From Helicobacter_D sp964464895 (GTDB lineage: Bacteria; Campylobacterota; Campylobacteria; Campylobacterales; Helicobacteraceae): DNA of 64,000 nt. This document shows, piece by piece, positions 50,900 to 59,588 of the stretch (positions are counted from its first letter, which is position 1; each line of letters begins with the position of its first letter). Both the position numbers and the translations under genes were made by a program. The stretch lies in NCBI GenBank assembly GCA_964464895.1, contig CAYXGY010000011.1, positions 1-64,000 on the forward strand, written 5' to 3'. The notes below the pieces were generated by a model that saw only the letters and a list, made by a program, of their open reading frames with translations, did not search any database and had not been told where the DNA came from.

Positions 50900-51241
50900 T
50901 TACATTTCTTGGATATGTTCTAAGCCTTGATTGAAAATCTTTTCAATGTGGTCATCATCTAGCGAATAAAAGACTTCTTTGCCGATTTTTTGGTAGCGCA
51001 CAAGACGCGCTTGACGTAGGATTCTTAGCTGATGAGAAACCGCACTCGGGGTTAAGTTTAGGAGTTGTGAGATTTCACTAACGCAAAGCTTCTCTATTTG
51101 CAAGAGCGATAGAATCCGAATCCTTGAGGAATCTCCAAAGATTTTAAACAATTCTGCGAGGTCATAAAGCAACTCCTCTTTAGGTAGTCTTCTTAGGGCT
51201 TCTTGGAGGGATTTGGCACGATTTTCGTCTATTTCTGGCAT
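50900..51241 (-). CDS. ArsR/SmtB-family metal-responsive repressor
   Basis: The 113-residue protein has the winged helix of ArsR regulators, with LFKIFGDSSRIRILSLLQIE, LCVSEISQLLNLTPSAVSHQ and a C-terminal YSLDDDHIEKIF whose Asp/His fit the alpha5 metal site of SmtB-type zinc/cadmium sensors. It ends just before the ATPase gene and would repress the operon until metal binds. Confidence 0.92.
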   Translation of the reverse strand: MPEIDENRAKSLQEALRRLPKEELLYDLAELFKIFGDSSRIRILSLLQIEKLCVSEISQLLNLTPSAVSHQLRILRQARLVRYQKIGKEVFYSLDDDHIEKIFNQGLEHIQEM

Positions 51242-51381
51242 AGAATCTCCTTTAAAATAAAATATATGAGCATTTGTTCATATATTAATTATATGAGAAG
51301 TTTTCTTAAAGTTTAATGAATGATTGCGGAATCTATTGTTTCGTGATTGGGAGTATTAATAACGCGTTTTTTATTGCATTA

Positions 51382-51446
51382 TTGTGAGATTTCGTAAGGA
51401 ATCGTAGCAGATTGCATACAAAAGCCTTTACGATAGAATCTCACAA
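51382..51446. repeat. Inverted repeat downstream of the exported OB-fold gene
   Basis: TTGTGAGATT (51382-51391) and AATCTCACAA (51437-51446) are perfect 10-base arms, with TCGTAAGG near the left and CCTTTACGA near the right extending the pairing imperfectly. It may be a terminator or a small mobile-like element. Nothing else is seen in 51242-51468. Confidence 0.5.
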
Positions 51447-51468
51447 CAATAGCATTTGTTTGAGAGGA

Positions 51469-51870
51469 TTAGTAAGCTTGAGGGCGGCATTTCCACTCAA
51501 TCTCTTTGGCAGTGAGTTGCATATCTTTTGGCAAGCCAGTTTGAGGATTGATAGCCTGTGCATTATTGTCTGCATAGGCATTATACCCACCATAAGGGAC
51601 GGCTTCCACTTCTACAAATTTGCCTACGGTTAGGTCTTTGAAAGTTCCATAAACATCTTGCCCAAATGCTCCGCAATCATCGCCTTTGATTTCTGTATAG
51701 GGCAAAACTTTGATGACGAGTTGTCCTCCTGCACTAGAGAGAGTGATGGTTTTGTTTTTGTCATCTACGGCTGAAATTTGCCCACGCACATCAAAGTCAT
51801 ATCCTGCCATTGCAGAAGTAGAAAGAATCGCCGCTGTCACGAATGCTCCAAATAATTTTAAGGTTTTCAT
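51469..51870 (-). CDS. Exported OB-fold-like protein (DUF5666)
   Basis: From ATG 51870, with AACAAGGAGATACA upstream, the 133-residue protein has a signal peptide (MKTLKLFGAFVTAAILSTSA then MAG) and a small beta-barrel segment with DFDVRGQISAVDDKNKTITL, typical of DUF5666/OB folds. The mature form has two cysteines (DDCGAFG and EWKCRPQ). Metal or ligand binding in the periplasm is possible. It neighbours copper-related genes. Confidence 0.65.
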   Translation of the reverse strand: MKTLKLFGAFVTAAILSTSAMAGYDFDVRGQISAVDDKNKTITLSSAGGQLVIKVLPYTEIKGDDCGAFGQDVYGTFKDLTVGKFVEVEAVPYGGYNAYADNNAQAINPQTGLPKDMQLTAKEIEWKCRPQAY

Positions 51871-51961
51871 TGTATCTCCTTGTTGTGTTTTTGTTTTACG
51901 CTTGAAATTATAAAGGCACTTTGTCAATAAACTATCAAGATATTTTCAAATTTTTATGAAC

Positions 51962-52615
51962 TTAAATCCCAAGCAAATAATCTACTTTATAAATAAAATC
52001 CTCTATGTCTTTGACTTTGTTCATAATGATTAAATATTTGCCATTGATTACGAAGCTTGGCACACTTTGTATGCCGGTTTGCCCAATGGAGTCTTCCCAA
52101 ATCTTGAGCCTTTCTTGCACCTCTCTTTGTTTGCGTCGCACTTCAAATTGTGTTTGTGAAATCTCCATTGCGTCTAATCCAAAGGAAATAAAGGATTCTT
52201 TGTCTTTGAAGTGTTGTTTTGTCTTGAAAAATGCGTCAAAATACGCATTGCTTGCGCGCCTAAAGTAGGATTCAATATCTTTTGAAGTGAGATTGCGTTC
52301 CTCATCAATTGCCACAGCGACAGCTAAAACCTCACTTGCTTGCGCGCTAAAGGCACTCCCTGTGATGATGTGATAAGGTAGAAAGACTGCTTCTTGCGGA
52401 ATCGTTGCAAATAACTTTGGCAGAACTTCAGCCATTTTCGCACAATGCGGACAGCCTATATTGAAAATCTCTACAATAGATTTTTGTGGGACATTAAGAG
52501 GGTTTTTAAGCGTGATATAGTCTTTACCCTCCTTTAGCGATGCTGCATTGAGTGTGCTTAGTGTAAGAAATGCACCCAAAATGACGTTCAAAACTAATCC
52601 GAATAACTTTTGCAT
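51962..52615 (-). CDS. dsbA: DsbA-like thiol:disulfide oxidoreductase
   Basis: The 217-residue protein has a signal peptide (about 1-24) and a thioredoxin fold with the DsbA-type active site CPHC in FNIGCPHCAKMAEVL, plus the cis-proline loop GIQSVPSFVINGKYL. It introduces disulfides into periplasmic proteins. The cytochromes nearby also need oxidative maturation, so a shared setting is likely. Confidence 0.86.
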   Translation of the reverse strand: MQKLFGLVLNVILGAFLTLSTLNAASLKEGKDYITLKNPLNVPQKSIVEIFNIGCPHCAKMAEVLPKLFATIPQEAVFLPYHIITGSAFSAQASEVLAVAVAIDEERNLTSKDIESYFRRASNAYFDAFFKTKQHFKDKESFISFGLDAMEISQTQFEVRRKQREVQERLKIWEDSIGQTGIQSVPSFVINGKYLIIMNKVKDIEDFIYKVDYLLGI

Positions 52616-52720
52616 ACCTTTCCTTTGTTATTGATTTAGCGCATTATAACAAAAGTCCGCATTTTAGAGCGTTAAATCTGATAAACATTCGCAAAATCCC
52701 ATATAAAAGGCAAAATGTGG

Positions 52721-52753
52721 AATCTTGATAGAATCTTGATAGAATCTTAGTAG
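52721..52753. repeat. Three tandem 11-base repeats upstream of the copper receptor
   Basis: AATCTTGATAG is repeated twice exactly (52721, 52732) and once in the form AATCTTAGTAG (52743), ending 36 bases before the receptor start codon. Possible regulatory binding sites or a slippage tract; no rule decides between them. Confidence 0.5.
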
Positions 52754-52789
52754 AATGAGTTTTCTCATTTTATTGTTAAAGGTTATTTT

Positions 52790-54730
52790 ATGAAAAAGAT
52801 TTGTTTGGGAATTTGTGCCTTAAGCATAGGCATTTTGGGCAATGAAATGCAGCATCATTCTATTCTCATTAAGCATACGAATTCCTCCATGCTTGCTCCT
52901 ACGCAAGTGGATTATGCCGATGTTTTGGGTAAAGATTCCTTGCTAAACTCTAGTGATATTGCCGAGAGTTTTTTAAAAATCCCAAACTTTTCTGTCGCGA
53001 AAAAAGGCGGGGGAGGTGCAGAGATTTTTTATCGTTCGCAAGGCGGTGGGAGATTGCCGATTTTTGTGAATGGAAGCAATCTAAATGGTGGCTGTGGTGG
53101 GAGAATGGATACGACACTCACCTATGTCTTTCCACAAAATTATAATACGATTACCCTGCTTAAAGGTCCTCAAGATGTGCGATGGGGTGCAATGAGTGCG
53201 GGAGGTGTGTTGTTTGAACGAGAGATTTTACGCTTGGATAGCCCTAGTTTCAATGCCAATGCAGACGCGTTGGTGGGAAGTTTTGACAGATTGGACTTCA
53301 ATGCGTATTTGAGTGCGGGGAATGCACTAGGCAATGTGCAGGCACTCTATGCGGATTATCGGCGCAATGACTATCAAGATGGAGCGCAAGAAATCGTGCA
53401 TTCAGAATATCAGAGACGCTCGGGTGTGGTGATTGGAAGTTTTACTCCAAGTGAGACAAGTGCCTTGGAATTAAGCGTAGATATTGGACAAGGTGGGGCA
53501 GCTTATGCAGATAGGGCAATGGACGGGCGTGCATTTGATAGAGAATCTTATTCTGCGCGATTCCAAAACTATTTTGATAAGGATTTGTTAGATTTAAGAG
53601 CCTATTATAATTCCATTGACCATATTATGGATAACTATACGCTTACTAATGGGAAGCCCAAAGTAGGCAATCTTTATAGCCTAAGCAATCCTAAGCGCAC
53701 CAATAGTGGAGCGAGGGTGGAATACCAAAAAGTTTTGGAGCTCTCTAAATGGTATTTTGGAGGAGATATAGAGAGAGGCGAGCACCAAACGCGTGCTTCC
53801 ACAGGGAAGAACACAAGAGGTGAAGCGGAAGCGGCATTGCAGCAGGGTTATCAGCCAAATTACACCTTCGATTCTGCCGGAGTCTTTACGCAAGGTGAAT
53901 GGTATGCAGGCGCACAATCGGGGTTTTTTGCTGGGGTGAGGGGAGACTATGTAGAAACCAAAGCCCATAGGCTAAACCAAACAAAAGAGCAAATGGCTTT
54001 AAGTGCCTTTAGTCGCTATGAACATTATCTAAGGGATTCTACTTTTTATGTTGGGCTTGGAGTCGCAGAGAGGATTCCGGACTTTTGGGAGGTTTCTAAA
54101 GTAGGCGGAATGGATTTGAAAAAAGAAGCTAATACGCAACTAGATATGGGTTGGAATTATCAAGGGGAGCAATTAAGTACGAGTTTATCGGGATTTGTTT
54201 CTTATATTAGAAATTATGTTTTGCTAGATTACACCACTGCTCAAACGCGCAGTTTTAACACCAATGCTCTTTTGAGTGGCGTAGAAGCAGAGGCGACTTA
54301 TGAGTTGTTGCCAGATACCTATTGTGAGGCAATGCTTGGTTATACCTATGGACAAAATACTCGAGAAGATAAACCTTTAGCGCAAGTTGCTCCGCTTTCT
54401 GGAAGTATTGCTTTAAAATACGATAACCAAAGAGTATTTTTAAAATGTGAATTATTTGCCAATGCGAAGCAAACGCGTTCTGATGCGGGATATGGAAATG
54501 TGATTGGCAAAGACTTTGGAGATTCTAGTGGATTTGCGATACTCAATCTCTATGGGGGATTGCGTTATGAGAATTGGCAGGCTCTTATGGGTATTGAGAA
54601 TTGCACTCATAAGCTTTATAGTTATCATTTATCCAAAAATAGCATTGGTTTAAATGTAGAGAATCCCATTAGTGATAGGATTTATGAAATCGGTAGAAAT
54701 GCTTGGGCGAAAGTCAAATATGCCTTTTAA
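52790..54730 (+). CDS. TonB-dependent copper receptor (OprC/NosA-like)
   Basis: The 646-residue outer-membrane protein has a plug domain with NGGCGGRMDTTLTYVFPQNY followed by ITLLKGPQDVRWG, matching the copper-receptor signature GGRMDxPTxYVFPENYD of OprC, and a beta barrel ending in the aromatic pattern WAKVKYAF. A signal peptide is at residues 1-19. It would import copper or a copper complex with TonB. It precedes cytochrome genes, consistent with copper or haem respiratory use, which is inference. Confidence 0.82.
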   Translation: MKKICLGICALSIGILGNEMQHHSILIKHTNSSMLAPTQVDYADVLGKDSLLNSSDIAESFLKIPNFSVAKKGGGGAEIFYRSQGGGRLPIFVNGSNLNGGCGGRMDTTLTYVFPQNYNTITLLKGPQDVRWGAMSAGGVLFEREILRLDSPSFNANADALVGSFDRLDFNAYLSAGNALGNVQALYADYRRNDYQDGAQEIVHSEYQRRSGVVIGSFTPSETSALELSVDIGQGGAAYADRAMDGRAFDRESYSARFQNYFDKDLLDLRAYYNSIDHIMDNYTLTNGKPKVGNLYSLSNPKRTNSGARVEYQKVLELSKWYFGGDIERGEHQTRASTGKNTRGEAEAALQQGYQPNYTFDSAGVFTQGEWYAGAQSGFFAGVRGDYVETKAHRLNQTKEQMALSAFSRYEHYLRDSTFYVGLGVAERIPDFWEVSKVGGMDLKKEANTQLDMGWNYQGEQLSTSLSGFVSYIRNYVLLDYTTAQTRSFNTNALLSGVEAEATYELLPDTYCEAMLGYTYGQNTREDKPLAQVAPLSGSIALKYDNQRVFLKCELFANAKQTRSDAGYGNVIGKDFGDSSGFAILNLYGGLRYENWQALMGIENCTHKLYSYHLSKNSIGLNVENPISDRIYEIGRNAWAKVKYAF

Positions 54731-54870
54731 TCTTGGGATGGCTTCATCTGCCCTCTTTTCTCCTATTTCAAAAATCTAAAATTGTCAAGAAATTATCAAG
54801 TTCTTATTAACATTTTCTTCACATTGTTGTTTTATGATTCTAAAGTTATTCATTATTAAAGGGAGAAAAA

Positions 54871-55311
54871 ATGAACAAACAAAACACAAAGCAGATTCTA
54901 AAGATTTGCAGTGGGATTCTTTTGGTAGGAAGCGTTAGTTTTGCGGGAGAATTTAATCTTGCAATGCAAGACTATATCAAAGAGTTAAAGAGCGAAGCAA
55001 AGGCAGAGAATCCTAGTTTCATTGATTTTGATGCTAAAAATGGTGAGAGAATTTTTGCCACCAAAAACAAAGGCAAAAACGACACGATACTTTCTTGTCA
55101 GAGTTGCCACAATCAAGACTTGAAAACTCAAGCAACGAATATCTTTACCAACAAAACCCTAGAGCCTTTAGCTCCAAGCGTGAATCCTGCGCGTCTTAGT
55201 GATGTCAAAGAGGTGAAAAAATGGTTGAAAAGAAACTTCAAAGATGTCTTTTTGCGTGAGGGAACTGCACAAGAAAAAGGCGATGTGCTTTATTATCTCA
55301 TCTTGCAATAA
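54871..55311 (+). CDS. Cytochrome c (DUF1924, monohaem)
   Basis: The 146-residue protein has a signal peptide (about 1-26) and a haem site CQSCH (residues about 75-79). The later ARLSDVKEVKKWLKRNFKDV is typical of DUF1924/SHP-like periplasmic cytochromes. It carries electrons in the periplasm. AAAGGGAGAAAAA precedes the ATG, and the dihaem cytochrome starts 15 bases after. Confidence 0.83.
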   Translation: MNKQNTKQILKICSGILLVGSVSFAGEFNLAMQDYIKELKSEAKAENPSFIDFDAKNGERIFATKNKGKNDTILSCQSCHNQDLKTQATNIFTNKTLEPLAPSVNPARLSDVKEVKKWLKRNFKDVFLREGTAQEKGDVLYYLILQ

Positions 55312-55326
55312 ACAAAAGGAGAAACG

Positions 55327-55857
55327 ATGAAAAATGTATCAAAACTTGCTAGTGTCCTTTTGCTTTGTATGGTTTGTGGCTTTTCTGCCTATGCGAAAGG
55401 ATTCGGAAAGGGTCCAGAAGTCAAGGCGGTGGATAATGAAACCTACAAAAAAGAATGTGCGAGCTGTCATTTTGGTTATCAGCCGGGTCTCTTGCCAAGC
55501 ACCTCGTGGCAATATATTATGGAGAATTTAAGCTCACATTATGGCACAGACGCAAGCCTAGAAAAAGAAGAAATTGAGGAAATCACACAATATTTATTGG
55601 CAAATGCAAGCGAAAAAGCAACGCAGTATCGCCGCAGTGTGAAGCTCACAAAGTCTATGCAGCCGGGAGTTTTATATACCTCTATTTCACAGATTCCATA
55701 CCACCAAAAAAAGCATAGAAAGCTTAAGGAATGGATGGTAACACAAAAAGAGGTTGGAAATATTGCTCGTTGTGCGGCTTGCCATACAAAAGCAGATGAA
55801 GGCGTTTATGGCGGGCATACGATTAATATTCCAAACTATGGAATCTGGCGTGATTAA
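55327..55857 (+). CDS. Dihaem cytochrome c (DHC family)
   Basis: The 176-residue protein has a signal peptide and two haem motifs, CASCH (about 39-43) in ECASCHFGYQPGLLPSTSW and CAACH near residue 155. The spacing and the SSHYGTDASLEKEEIEEIT stretch match the DHC family. It probably relays electrons between the cytochrome b561 fusion and the DUF1924 cytochrome. AAAAGGAGAAACG precedes the ATG. Confidence 0.85.
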   Translation: MKNVSKLASVLLLCMVCGFSAYAKGFGKGPEVKAVDNETYKKECASCHFGYQPGLLPSTSWQYIMENLSSHYGTDASLEKEEIEEITQYLLANASEKATQYRRSVKLTKSMQPGVLYTSISQIPYHQKKHRKLKEWMVTQKEVGNIARCAACHTKADEGVYGGHTINIPNYGIWRD

Positions 55858-56962
55858 AAGTTATATTTGGACTTTTGTTAATCGGTTTTTGCATTATTTT
55901 CTGATTCTTACCTTTGCGCTTGCGTATTTGTGTGCGGACATTGATGCTTGGATATATTTTCATTGCGTCTTTGGAATCCTTTTTGGTGCGGGAGTTTTGC
56001 TCCGCATTGTTTGGGGATTTGTTGGCACGAAGCATTCATTATTTCGGGATTTTAATTTTCGTGGAATCTTAGAATATCTCCTCTCTATTTTTGGAGAAAA
56101 GAAGCATTATGTTGGGCATAATCCTGCCTCAAGCCTCGCAATCGTGTTAATGTTTGTGCTTGGGCTTGGGACAATGTTAAGCGGAATGTTGCAATATGGC
56201 GCAGAGGAGCAAGGCGGAATCTTTGGCTATCTTTTCTTTGAGTATAACCATTTTGAAGCTTTTGAGGATTTACACGCATTTTGCGCTAACGCACTTTTGG
56301 GTGTTATCATTATCCATATTTGCGGAAGCTTGATAGATAAGTTCATCAACAAAAATGACGCATTGGATTCTATGATAAGTGGTTATAAGCGAACAATCCG
56401 AGAGGAAAGTGTCGCACTAAATTACGCGCAAAAAATTCTTTTTGTAGGGTATTTAGTCTTTTTATTCGTGCTTTTGGTGTATTTGCTTTTCCCAAATAAT
56501 GTGCTTTTGCGCTCCTCCACGCGAAATATTTTTGCCCAAGAAATCTTGAGAGAATACACCAAAGAATGTGGCAGTTGCCATATCGCCTATGCGCCTTATT
56601 TGTTGCCCAAATCTGCTTGGGATTCTATGATGAGTGATTTGGAAAATCACTTTGGAGAGGACGCAAGCTTAGAGCAAGAATCGCACACAATCATTCTAGC
56701 CTTTTTGAATCAGTATTCAAGTGATTTTGTAGAGACAAAAATTTCTAGCAAGATTGCTAAAGAGCCACAAAATATTGTGGCAATCACAAAATATCCTTAT
56801 TGGGAGGCTGCACACCAAGACATTAATCCCGCACTCTTTGAGACGCAAGCAATTAAATCTAAGGCAAACTGCCAAACTTGCCACAAAGACGCAGAATCAG
56901 GAATCTTTGCTAAAGGCGCAATCAATTATTCCAAGCTCAAAAGCCTCAAAGAGAATCTTTAG
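55838..56962 (+). CDS. Cytochrome b561 fused to a C-terminal DHC-like dihaem domain
   Basis: The first 245 residues of this 374-residue protein form a b561/Ni-hydrogenase-type cytochrome b, with histidines in FHCVFG, EYNHFEAFEDLHAF and VIIIHICGSL suitable for haem b. After a membrane segment near 200-225, a dihaem domain follows with CGSCH and CQTCH, and KSAWDSMMSDLENHFGEDAS resembles the adjacent DHC protein. ATG 55838 overlaps the previous stop by 20 bases. Fusion of the two parts implies direct electron flow from the quinone pool to periplasmic cytochrome. Confidence 0.8.
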   Translation: MESGVIKSYIWTFVNRFLHYFLILTFALAYLCADIDAWIYFHCVFGILFGAGVLLRIVWGFVGTKHSLFRDFNFRGILEYLLSIFGEKKHYVGHNPASSLAIVLMFVLGLGTMLSGMLQYGAEEQGGIFGYLFFEYNHFEAFEDLHAFCANALLGVIIIHICGSLIDKFINKNDALDSMISGYKRTIREESVALNYAQKILFVGYLVFLFVLLVYLLFPNNVLLRSSTRNIFAQEILREYTKECGSCHIAYAPYLLPKSAWDSMMSDLENHFGEDASLEQESHTIILAFLNQYSSDFVETKISSKIAKEPQNIVAITKYPYWEAAHQDINPALFETQAIKSKANCQTCHKDAESGIFAKGAINYSKLKSLKENL

Positions 56963-57720
56963 GATTCGCGTTTTTGGGCGATAATGTAAAGTGGGTGATA
57001 GGTTAAGATATTGTGGAAATGTGTCGCATAGTCTTTTAGGTGGGCTTTGTTTAGCTTAAAGCCTTGTTGTAAGGAATTGACGCCCGTGCTTTGGAGATGT
57101 TTAAAGAGGGCAAGGGTGTTGTGGAAATGCAGAGGGGTTTTTATCGCAAAGGATTCCAGAATCTCAAACTCGCATTCTAAAATTCTTGCATAATCTTTTA
57201 AGTCCAAGTATTCTAGTCCAATTCCAAAGATTGCGCGTAGTTCTTGGTAGTTTGCCTTACCAAAGGTGCTAAAGACTAGGAATCCTTTGGGCTTTAGTAA
57301 GGTGCTTAATTGTGGTAGAAAGCTTGGCTGATGAACCCATTGGATTGCCGCATTGGATAAAATCAAATCATATTTTAATGTGGGATTATTTTTTTTGATT
57401 TGTGTTAAATCCTCAAAATCGGCTTGTAAAAAGTCTATTGGGTGTGAAATTGCGGCAAAATCTTGTGAAAAATCCACTAAATCCACCGCCAAATAAGATT
57501 CAAATTCAAAAAGTTGCGCAAATTGTTGGCTCAAGATTCCATTGCCACAACCAAGTTCTAAAATATAAGCAAATTTCCGCGTTGGGCAGTGTTTTTGTAG
57601 AAGTGCAAGCAGGGTGTGTTGCATTGTGTGTTGCATCTTTGCATTTTGGGCATAAGTTGGCTTGGCTTGTTGGAATCTTTGCTGAATGCGTTCTTTGTAC
57701 GTTTGCATTAGAGTTGCCAA
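56959..57720 (-). CDS. bioC: Malonyl-ACP O-methyltransferase BioC
   Basis: The 253-residue class I methyltransferase has LELGCGNGILSQQFAQLF (SAM site) and the following YDLILSNAAIQWVHQP, typical of BioC. It methylates malonyl-ACP to start pimeloyl synthesis. It overlaps bioG by 13 bases, and the gene order bioF, bioG, bioC shows a biotin operon. Confidence 0.85.
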   Translation of the reverse strand: MATLMQTYKERIQQRFQQAKPTYAQNAKMQHTMQHTLLALLQKHCPTRKFAYILELGCGNGILSQQFAQLFEFESYLAVDLVDFSQDFAAISHPIDFLQADFEDLTQIKKNNPTLKYDLILSNAAIQWVHQPSFLPQLSTLLKPKGFLVFSTFGKANYQELRAIFGIGLEYLDLKDYARILECEFEILESFAIKTPLHFHNTLALFKHLQSTGVNSLQQGFKLNKAHLKDYATHFHNILTYHPLYIIAQKRES

Positions 57721-58364
57721 TCAAAAAATGCAAAATGTGGGGCGTCAAGCTCCAAGATTCGTGCTTGGCTGTTTTTAAAATCAATCCAAAAATTCTTTTG
57801 GGATTGTGTGTTAAAAATCAAGTCTTGTTTGGAAATAATGATTTTATCCCAAAAAATCTTGCTTCTAATCGTATCAAATTGTGCGCAAGTTTGGATAAAA
57901 AATCCCAATTCTTCGCGTAAGACTTGAGAATCCCAAAAAACAAAATGTTGCGTTTTATCTAAAAACTTTCCAAATAAATTACATTTAAAAGCCTCTAAGT
58001 CAAAGGTTCTTTGTGTGAGTTTAAAAAGCTTAAGTGGGATTCCAAATTGGGAATGAATACCAAATTCTGTGCCATTGATTGCAATCTTGCGCACGAAATG
58101 AATAGAATCTTGTTCTAGGGATTCTAAAAAAACGCGCGCGACAAAAACACCCATAGAGAAGCCTAAAAGCGTGATTTTGGGCTTTGGATTGAGAGACTTT
58201 AAACAAGATTGGAGTGCGCTAAAATCTAAATGTTTGTAGGAGGATAGCACGATAGAATCGTAACCTTTAGGAATAAAGGGGAGAAAGTGCGAGGGGTGAG
58301 AAGCAAATCCCCCAAAGATTAGCAAAAGATTTTCACGAGACTTGAGATTGCAGTCAAGATTCAT
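57708..58364 (-). CDS. bioG: Pimeloyl-ACP methyl ester esterase BioG
   Basis: The 218-residue alpha/beta hydrolase has the nucleophile elbow LLGFSMGVFVARVF and a C-terminal catalytic His in LDAPHFAFFDW, matching BioG (DUF452). It removes the methyl from pimeloyl-ACP ester, the job done by BioH in E. coli. It overlaps bioF and bioC, which confirms the pathway. Confidence 0.85.
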   Translation of the reverse strand: MNLDCNLKSRENLLLIFGGFASHPSHFLPFIPKGYDSIVLSSYKHLDFSALQSCLKSLNPKPKITLLGFSMGVFVARVFLESLEQDSIHFVRKIAINGTEFGIHSQFGIPLKLFKLTQRTFDLEAFKCNLFGKFLDKTQHFVFWDSQVLREELGFFIQTCAQFDTIRSKIFWDKIIISKQDLIFNTQSQKNFWIDFKNSQARILELDAPHFAFFDWQL

Positions 58365-59577
58365 CGTGAATGCCTTTAAGTGTCTGCACTAGGGATTCCA
58401 AAGCCGTAAAAGGAAGGTTGGCTGTGAGTGAGAAGCGCAAAAGAGAGCGATTTTTAGGAACCGTTGGGGACTTGATTGCAGGGGCAAAGTAGCCTTTTTG
58501 CTCTAATTTTTGAGAGAAATACACCGCTTTAGCATTGTCTCCCAAAACCAAACTAATGATATTGTAATCTCCCAAAACTTCTAATTCTAGGCTGTTTTCT
58601 AGCAGTGCTTTGAAATCCGCACTTAAACGTGCGAGTTTTGCTCTCTGCTCCTCAAGATTTGGAAGCTCCAAAAAACTAAAGAGAGTGCGTGAAATATTGA
58701 GCGGAGGGAGAGCTGTAGAGTAGATGAGGGAGCGAGAGAAATTGACAAAATATTCATAAAACAAAGAATCGCATAGCACGCAAGCTCCCATAGAAGCAAG
58801 TGCTTTTCCAAAGGTGAGCACAATAAAGTCAATGGAATCTAGCAATCCAAAATCTCCGCAGATTCCTAATCCATTCTTGCCAAAACTTCCGATACTATGC
58901 GCCTCGTCAAGATACAAATAAACATTGTCAAATTGTTGCTTGATTTGTGTTAAATGACGCAAGGGAGCGAAATCTCCCTCTATACTGAAAAGCCCCTCAC
59001 TCAAAACGAATACCGCAGCATATTTTGGCGCGTTATCTTTTAAGATTTTTTCTAGCATTTGGGTATCATTATGTGCAAATCGCTTCAGATGCGTGGGTTT
59101 AAAGGATTTTAAGCCGTCAATGTGGCTTGCGTGGATAGATTTATCCGCGACAAAAAGCACATTTTTAAGTGAATTTAATGCACCGAGTGCGCCTAAATTT
59201 GCGTGAAAACCACTATTAAAAAGCAATGCTTGCTTCCCAAAGGTGCGAGATAAATGGGATTCTAACATTGTATAAATTTCAAAGTTTCCGCTTAAAAGAC
59301 GCGAAGAAGAAGAGCTAAAATGCAAATGCTCCTTGAAAAGTGCGGAATCCAAAAATGCTGCATTAAAAGATTTATCGGTAGATAATCCGAGATAATCGTT
59401 GCTAGCGAGATTCAAAAGCCATTTTGGATTGTCGTATGTTTCCTTAGGATTGTGCAAATTTCTAGCGATTTGAAATCCACGATGTTTTTGAGCTATCAGA
59501 GTGCGATAATTAGAATCACATTTGAGGCTTTCAAGTGTTTGGGCAATTTGCGATTCTATGGTGGAATTTGATGGCAT
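58354..59577 (-). CDS. bioF: 8-amino-7-oxononanoate synthase BioF
   Basis: The 407-residue PLP enzyme has LASNDYLGLSTDKSF, YLDEAHSIGSFGKNG and IVLTFGKALASMGACV with the PLP lysine in TFGKA. It joins pimeloyl-ACP and alanine. Length and motifs are normal for the family; related alpha-oxoamine synthases are excluded by the operon context. It overlaps bioG by 11 bases. Confidence 0.92.
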   Translation of the reverse strand: MPSNSTIESQIAQTLESLKCDSNYRTLIAQKHRGFQIARNLHNPKETYDNPKWLLNLASNDYLGLSTDKSFNAAFLDSALFKEHLHFSSSSSRLLSGNFEIYTMLESHLSRTFGKQALLFNSGFHANLGALGALNSLKNVLFVADKSIHASHIDGLKSFKPTHLKRFAHNDTQMLEKILKDNAPKYAAVFVLSEGLFSIEGDFAPLRHLTQIKQQFDNVYLYLDEAHSIGSFGKNGLGICGDFGLLDSIDFIVLTFGKALASMGACVLCDSLFYEYFVNFSRSLIYSTALPPLNISRTLFSFLELPNLEEQRAKLARLSADFKALLENSLELEVLGDYNIISLVLGDNAKAVYFSQKLEQKGYFAPAIKSPTVPKNRSLLRFSLTANLPFTALESLVQTLKGIHDES

Positions 59578-59588
59578 TTGAAAACAGG

